From assembly GCF_002878395.1 (NCBI RefSeq), contig NC_061118.1:127645362-127709361 (forward strand): 64,000 nucleotides of DNA, in the 5' to 3' direction. Both the position numbers and the translations under genes were made by a program. The notes below the pieces were generated by a model, which was not told the DNA's origin, searched no databases, and was given only the letters and a program-made list of their open reading frames with translations. This stretch comes from Capsicum annuum. Its lineage: Eukaryota > Streptophyta > Magnoliopsida > Solanales > Solanaceae. Positions 58,971 through 64,000 of the stretch are shown one piece after another. The first letter of the stretch is position 1. Every line of letters begins with the position of its first letter.

Positions 58971-61180
58971 TGATATGATATAAAAGTTTTAAGTGTTTGA
59001 CTTAGGAGTTAAACTGGGTTGAAACTATTTTTACCCAATTCATATTTGACAAAATCCATATTTACCCATATTTATATGGGCGGATGGCAATCCAAACCAT
59101 TTTTGCTCGATCCATATTTAACCCGTCCAAATCCAATCCAATTCGTCCGTTTACCACCCTAACCAGTACCAAGGTTGACACCAATACCGACACCGCCTAT
59201 GCCCGTAGTAATCTAACAAATCCTCTACCCAGAATCAAAGAATGTCCGAAAGGGATATGGCCCTGACAATAGCCAAAATCATAACCAAAGAAATAACAAC
59301 AATAAAAAGAAGACCATATCATGAAATGGGGTGTTCAAAAGTATAAAAGCTCACCACTCCAATCTAACTCTAAGTTGTTCCTAAATCTAACTCACTGAGC
59401 AGGAAAATGGTAGTATGACCAGTTCCTGCATTGCATGGGGATACAACTCCCGAAGAAATTTAATGGAGTGAACGCTAGCATGTACTCAAGGACAAAGATA
59501 AAATAATGTCATTATTCAAAAACAAATCAAATAACCATATTCAATCTCACATATACATACATATCTTGTCGAGATAGGGAATCAGGTTTAGAATGCATTT
59601 AAAACCTTAACCTTGGTTGAGTAGCTTGACTGTCCTAAAACCACCTACGGCCAATATAGGTTTAGCTACCCCTACTGAAAGGTACCCAGTCTGTGTTAGC
59701 CACAGGATCAGAGAAAATAAATCGGAGATAACTAGCACATCTCCCAAAATATAGAGTGTGATATCATGCACATGGTCACCAAGACCATCCTCACACCAGC
59801 AAACATGAGTTTCTAGTGTCGGTCCCCAGACCCCCACCTTCCATTGCTTTGCTACTCGATCCTCTTTAAGCCCAATTAAACCTTTTATACATAACCAAAT
59901 CATTTACTAAGGAGTCTTTTGTTTAGGCATTAACTGTTAGTATCGTCATACGAAAATTAGAGCTTGCAAGTCTATCTTTTTATGCTATACAAAAATCATT
60001 GAACTAAATTGACTCCAAAATTTCCAATTAAACCAAAACAATGGCTACCAAGGCCTTTCCAAACCATTTAAAATCAAAGAGACCAATTTAGGTTCCATTA
60101 CCATTTATACAATGCAAAGATATCAAGAGTAGTCAAATAATGTAACAAAATCCTTTCATTGGCATTTTAACAAAAAGGTTGAGGGCACAAAAGTTTCAAA
60201 ACCATAACCAAATAATTTGGGGAATCTATAGTATCCCGAAATTCATTTACCATTAACATGCATCCCACAATGTCAAAATCATACTAAAAGCGTAAAAGAA
60301 AACATAATTAAACCATGAGAACATTACTCAACCATGAACATCCAAAACCCCTAACTATTACTTAAAAATATAAAAATATCATGAAAATCATACATTAAAA
60401 AACATGCACTTTGTAAAATAACAATGAGGGAGGAGTAACATGCCTTATACACTGAGGAAGACGAAGAGAAACCACCCTTGAAAGCTTTAACTGATTATCT
60501 TGAGGAAACCCTAGCTTTTGCTTGAAGAGAAAGTTTAAGAGAGAATTTGAGAGTGTTAAATTGGAAATAATAGGTTAACAAAGTCCCAAAAGGTATTTTA
60601 AGTCGTTGGCTCAAAGATAGCTAAAAGGGGAAATATCCAGAATGTGCCCAACTAAAATTTGTAAAAATATCGCAGGTGGTTATGAGTCGATCCCCTTGAC
60701 TTGTGACCATAACTTACAACTTGTACCCTCGAGTCATCACCAAGACAGTGATTTGGACACCTATACACTGTCCACCATACGAATCCATGATACCACTCGT
60801 TACCAGACCATACGACTCACATGGTCCAGTCGTACCAAGGATAGAAACCAAAGGGATTAGACACTGGACAACATACGAATAAACCATACCATCCGTAACC
60901 TATCCTCGCATCACTTAGTGAGAAACTCGTACTTAGAACCAAGTCAAGTCACAAAGTAACTGATTTGATTAAAGACCGACCCAATGAACTATCACCACTA
61001 CTAATGACTCCTACTACCCCAATCGTAACAATAGTAGAATCTTATCCACCATCTACTGTACTCCTAACGAATAGGGTATCCCAACCCGTACCCACTCCAT
61101 ATGACTCACATAGTGATTCATTACTAGGATATTGACTTTAAAACTCAGGATTTTCCAAGTGCCAAAACCTAGGGTGTTCA

Positions 61181-61194
61181 ATTCTCCCCCACTT
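61181..61194 (-). promoter_or_regulatory. Polypurine tract of G4
   Basis: Minus strand AAGTGGGGGAGAAT, all purines but two, directly before the LTR start TGAACACC. The best preserved tract in the window. Confidence 0.8.
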
Positions 61195-61389
61195 GGATCA
61201 TTCATCCCTAAATGATGGAATAAGGCATTAACTGGTATGATTGAACCCCCAAACGTTTCTACACTTACCTTTAAGATAGAAAATAGATTACCAATAAATC
61301 TACCATCTACCTTTAACAAAGACAGATAACAAATATGCTAAGAGAAACACATACCGTAAGCATAATTTTCTGGAATGAGAAATAGGAAT

Positions 61390-61800
61390 AGATACATGGA
61401 CTTCATTTCCTCTTTCGCATGCCATGTAGCCTCTTCTACCTTGTGGTTCCTCCAAAAAATCTTCACCAAATCTACGTCTTTGGTTTGAAATCGATGAACC
61501 TACTGATCTAAGATTTCAACTGGGACCTCTTCATTAGAGAGAGAATCTGAAAAAACAATATACTTGATTGGTACAATCTGCGGCGGGTCACCTACACACT
61601 TCCTAAATATTAATACGTGGAATATCAGATGAATGGAGCTTAGACTAGAAGGCATTTCCAACTCATATGAAACATTACCAACCCTTCTCAAAATTAAGTA
61701 CAAACCAATATATTGAGGACTGAGTTTCCTCTTCTTCCCAAATAGCATTACTCCCTTCATGGGAGACACCTTTAAGAACACCATATCCCCAACCTCAAAC
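61390..61800 (-). pseudogene. G4 integrase tail and chromodomain
   Basis: Minus frame 61,784-61,500: VSPMKGVMLFGKKRKLSPQ, YIGLYLILRRVGNVSYELEM, VLIFRKCVGDP, EEVPVEILDQ; then a TAG, and VHRFQTKDVDLVKIFWRNHK, VEEATWHAKEEMKSMY, the chromodomain core. Only the TAG interrupts; the domain itself is readable. Confidence 0.85.
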
Positions 61801-62890
61801 TCTAACTTCCTACGCCTTACATCCGCATAGGACTTCTGGCAACTTTAGGAGGCTTTAATCCTATGTCAAATCACCTTCACCTTTTCCATATTTTGGTGAA
61901 CTAAATTTAGGCCAAACATCTTCCCTTTACCAACCTCGAACCAGCCAATAGGAGATCTACACCTCCTAATATAGAAAACTTCAAATGGGGCCATCCTAAT
62001 ACTAAAATGGTGGCTATTATTCTAGCAAACACTATAAGAGGCAAATGATCAATCCCACTACCACCATAGTAAATCACGCAAGCACAGAGAATATTCTCCA
62101 ATGTGTGAATAGTCCTTTCTGGTTGCCCATCTAACTGCGGGTGGAAAGTAGTAATAAGACATGCTTTAGTCCCCAAACCTTTATGAAATGGCCACCAAAA
62201 GTGCAATGAAAATAGTATGCCACAATCCGAGATGATGAAAATAGGCACCCCATGAACTTCACAATCTTTTAGAGGTACAAATTTGCATAATCCTCAGCCA
62301 AAATTTTTTTCTGAACTAGCAAGAAGCGAGCAGACTTAGTCATCCAATCCATGATGAACTAGACCGAATCAAATGATTCTGAGATTAAGAAAGATCGGTA
62401 ATGAAATCCATATTGATAATCTCCCATTTCCAAATAGTCAACTTAATTCATGTGCTCAATTTTTACTTGTTTGAACACTATGCACATAGCCTCAAAACTT
62501 ATCATATCCCACTTCATATTATTTCACCAATACATTTCTTTATGGTCATGATACATTTTCATTGAACTGGGAAGAATTGCACAGCACGACTGATGCACCT
62601 CATCCAAGATCCTCTCACACAATCTATCTATGTTGGGAATATATAGCCTCCATTGGTACCGCAAGGTACCATCACTACTAATCTTGAAGGCCATCACCTT
62701 CTGCCTACCATAATCACCCTTGATCCTCATGATGACAGGATCCAACAATTGCTTCTTATATATTTTAGCACCAAGAGACGATTGCGCCTCATTCTGCACA
62801 AACACACCACCATCCTCAAAGTCCAAGAGATAAACTCCAAGGTTATCCAAATAGTGAATATCTTTCACCAATTAATGTGTCCCTTTATCC
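61801..62890 (-). pseudogene. G4 integrase
   Basis: 62,871-62,524: VKDIHYLDNLGVYLLDFEDG, LRYQWRLYIPNIDRL, ILDEVHQSCCAILPSSMKMY and then HKEMYW (zinc domain start, second His lost). NMDFIT near 62,410 keeps the first catalytic Asp; the frame 62,248-61,907 has FIISDCGILFS (second Asp) and LDGQPERTIHTLE (Glu). All three catalytic residues are thus readable, unlike G1 and E, but frames are broken between them. Confidence 0.8.
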
Positions 62891-63430
62891 ACATGAGTCA
62901 AACATCACATGGATAACCTGCTAAGAGAATCAGTAATAACATTAGCTTTACCTAGATGGTAGTGAACACTAATTCATAATCCTTAAGCAGCTCAAACTAT
63001 CTCCATTGCCTGAGCTTTAGCTCTTTCTAAGTAAAACATACTTCAGGCTCTTATGATTGAAAAAATATCCACATAAACACGATACAAATAGTGACTCCAG
63101 ATTTTAAACGCAAACACCACGGCTAATAATTCCAAGTCATGAATTGGATAATTCTTCTTATGCACCTTCAACTATCTAGAGGCATAAGCTATCACCTTAA
63201 TATGTTGCATCAAAATACACCTAATCCCAATACGGGATGCGTCGCAATAGACTTCAAAACCATTTGTACCTTCTGGCAAAGTCAAGACCAGAGCTGAAGT
63301 CAGATTATCCTTTAGCATCTCAAAACTACGCTCACAAGCATTAGACTACAAGAACTTTACTTTCTTCTGAGTCAACTAAGTTAATAAGGCAGCTATAAAA
63401 GTGAAACTTTCCACAAACCTTCTATGATAG
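62891..63430 (-). pseudogene. G4 RNase H
   Basis: On the minus strand FEVYCDASRIG (63,255-63,225) and PIHDLELLAVVFA (63,160-63,115) keep the Asp and Glu; LTSALVLTLPEGTN precedes them near 63,300. A stop splits the ASR-LKVHKKN motif near 63,178. Directly follows the RT thumb. Confidence 0.75.
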
Positions 63431-63525
63431 AAATCTAAACCAAGGAAGCTCTGAATATCAGTTGGAATTGTGGGTCTAGCCACTTCTTAACCACTTCACC
63501 CTTTTGTGAATCCACTATCGTACCA
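63431..63525 (-). pseudogene. G4 RT thumb fragment, broken at 63,525
   Basis: TIVDSQKGEVVKKW and the following decayed stretch correspond to the last RT residues before RNase H. Upstream (higher coordinates) the expected LGHIISSEG is replaced by unrelated sequence, so the element is truncated here. Confidence 0.65.
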
Positions 63526-64000
63526 TAACCCACCAGTAGGCAAGCCAACCCATATTCTAGAATGGATAGTAATGGACTACTAAATTGATAGAAGGAAAAG
63601 AAGGCAGAATATATAAAGTAAAGATCAATACATAAAAATATCCCAAAACCTAGTGGTATTATTACAAGAAATTCTAATATATTTTTAGTACAAAAGTTAA
63701 ATGTCAAGGAGAAATATTCTGATACTCATCTCCGAATACAACATGGAGACTAGTCTAATATTAAAGAGAGAGATAAGAAATACTTTGAACATCAGGAGCT
63801 CACCCTAAGTTTCTAAACCATGGCTGCTCTACACAATGCACAAATTAATGACGCTAACCCGTAGTATTATCTGCAGGTTGTAGATATGTAGTATGAGTAC
63901 CAAACGAATGGTACTCAATAGATAATTGCCAAATGAGCTCAAAGGATAATTGAAAATATACACAACATATAAATAGAATACAAAATACAACCAAAAGTCT
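63526..64000. other. Unassigned sequence beyond the G4 break
   Basis: AT-rich, no gene. 'aggagctcaccctaag' and 'ctgcaggttgtagatatgtag' suggest part of another LTR on the minus strand, but no counterpart in the window confirms it. The 90-codon frame 63,707-63,435 spans the break and is not a gene. Confidence 0.35.

Larger units (their letters stand above)
57143..59161. mobile_element. hAT-like non-autonomous DNA transposon
   Basis: Termini TAGGGGTGGACA (left) and, read inward from the right, TAGGGTGGTAAA are imperfect inverted repeats; flanks are an exact 8-bp duplication. Subterminal parts (about 57,160-57,330 and 58,980-59,150) also read as imperfect reverse complements ('aaatgggtaaatatgga', 'acttaaa-gttt'). 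No transposase frame: the interior is a T-rich arm (57,340-57,990) and an A-rich arm (58,440-58,970) flanking a SINE. The 96- and 74-codon Phe-rich frames there are low-complexity artefacts. Confidence 0.75.
56909..61180 (-). repeat. LTR1 copy d (3' LTR of G4) with nested insertions
   Basis: Ends GGGTTGTGTCA at 56,909 and starts TGAACACCCTAGG at 61,180 on the minus strand. Without the 2,019-bp hAT-like insert and one 8-bp duplication it is ~2.24 kb, close to LTR1b and c, and aligns with them in order ('gaccaccccc' at the end, 'aacaatgagg' at 60,421-60,430). Interlocking inverted repeats TACGACT/AGTCGTA (60,811/60,828) and GACCAT/ATGGTC (60,806/60,821). Confidence 0.8.

Overview
The window looks like repeat-only nuclear heterochromatin of a flowering plant, most likely a nightshade (Solanaceae). 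Three things point there: AT-rich DNA packed with decayed Ty3 (gypsy) retrotransposons of the long-LTR Tekay/Del type, Athila-like and CRM/Reina-like pol fragments, and a tRNA-headed SINE whose 3' body resembles the SolS SINEs I know from nightshades (recognised by eye, not searched). I found no intact host gene, rRNA, functional tRNA or CRISPR array. Essentially every conserved reading frame belongs to gag, protease, reverse transcriptase (RT), RNase H, integrase or chromodomain pieces, all broken by stops, frameshifts or deletions.

Layout. 1-13,236 (minus strand): three ~2.5-kb LTRs of one family (LTR1) alternate with two decayed internal regions, G1 and G2, giving LTR-internal-LTR-internal-LTR with the middle LTR shared. 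13,237-20,692 (plus): a decayed plant-transposon ORF (PF20167-like), low-complexity DNA and LTR-like sequence, the last of which ends inside an Athila-like pol. 20,693-22,419 (plus): Athila-like RT to integrase fragment. 22,420-30,037 (minus): one nearly complete CRM/Reina-like chromovirus with ~0.5-kb LTRs. 30,038-32,375: duplicated AT-rich repeat and a second PF20167-like fragment. 32,376-54,770 (plus): an outer Tekay-like element B whose two ends are separated by later material (LTR A, a deleted LTR A', and element E at 43,668-52,666 with gag to chromodomain). 54,771-56,908: truncated LTR C with minisatellite-like repeats. 56,909-64,000 (minus): a fourth LTR1 copy carrying a 2-kb hAT-like transposon, which itself carries a SINE, followed by the 3' half of element G4.

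How the parts relate. The autonomous designs are standard for chromoviruses: gag packages RNA, protease cleaves the polyprotein, RT and RNase H copy the RNA from an initiator-Met tRNA primer, and integrase with its C-terminal chromodomain targets insertion. None looks functional. Catalytic residues are lost at different places in each copy (RT FINDI or FIDE, integrase E to K, zinc-knuckle cysteines).

The most unexplained pattern is not coding. Several unrelated LTR families, and some LTR-like stretches, carry a block of short perfect hairpins built from a family-specific word (for example a 10-bp-arm hairpin at 7423-7446, a series at 13,741-13,823, a 12-bp inverted repeat at 31,520/31,670). 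In families B and C the block lies just upstream of a TATA box. All alignments here were made by eye; percent identities and family names need computation.
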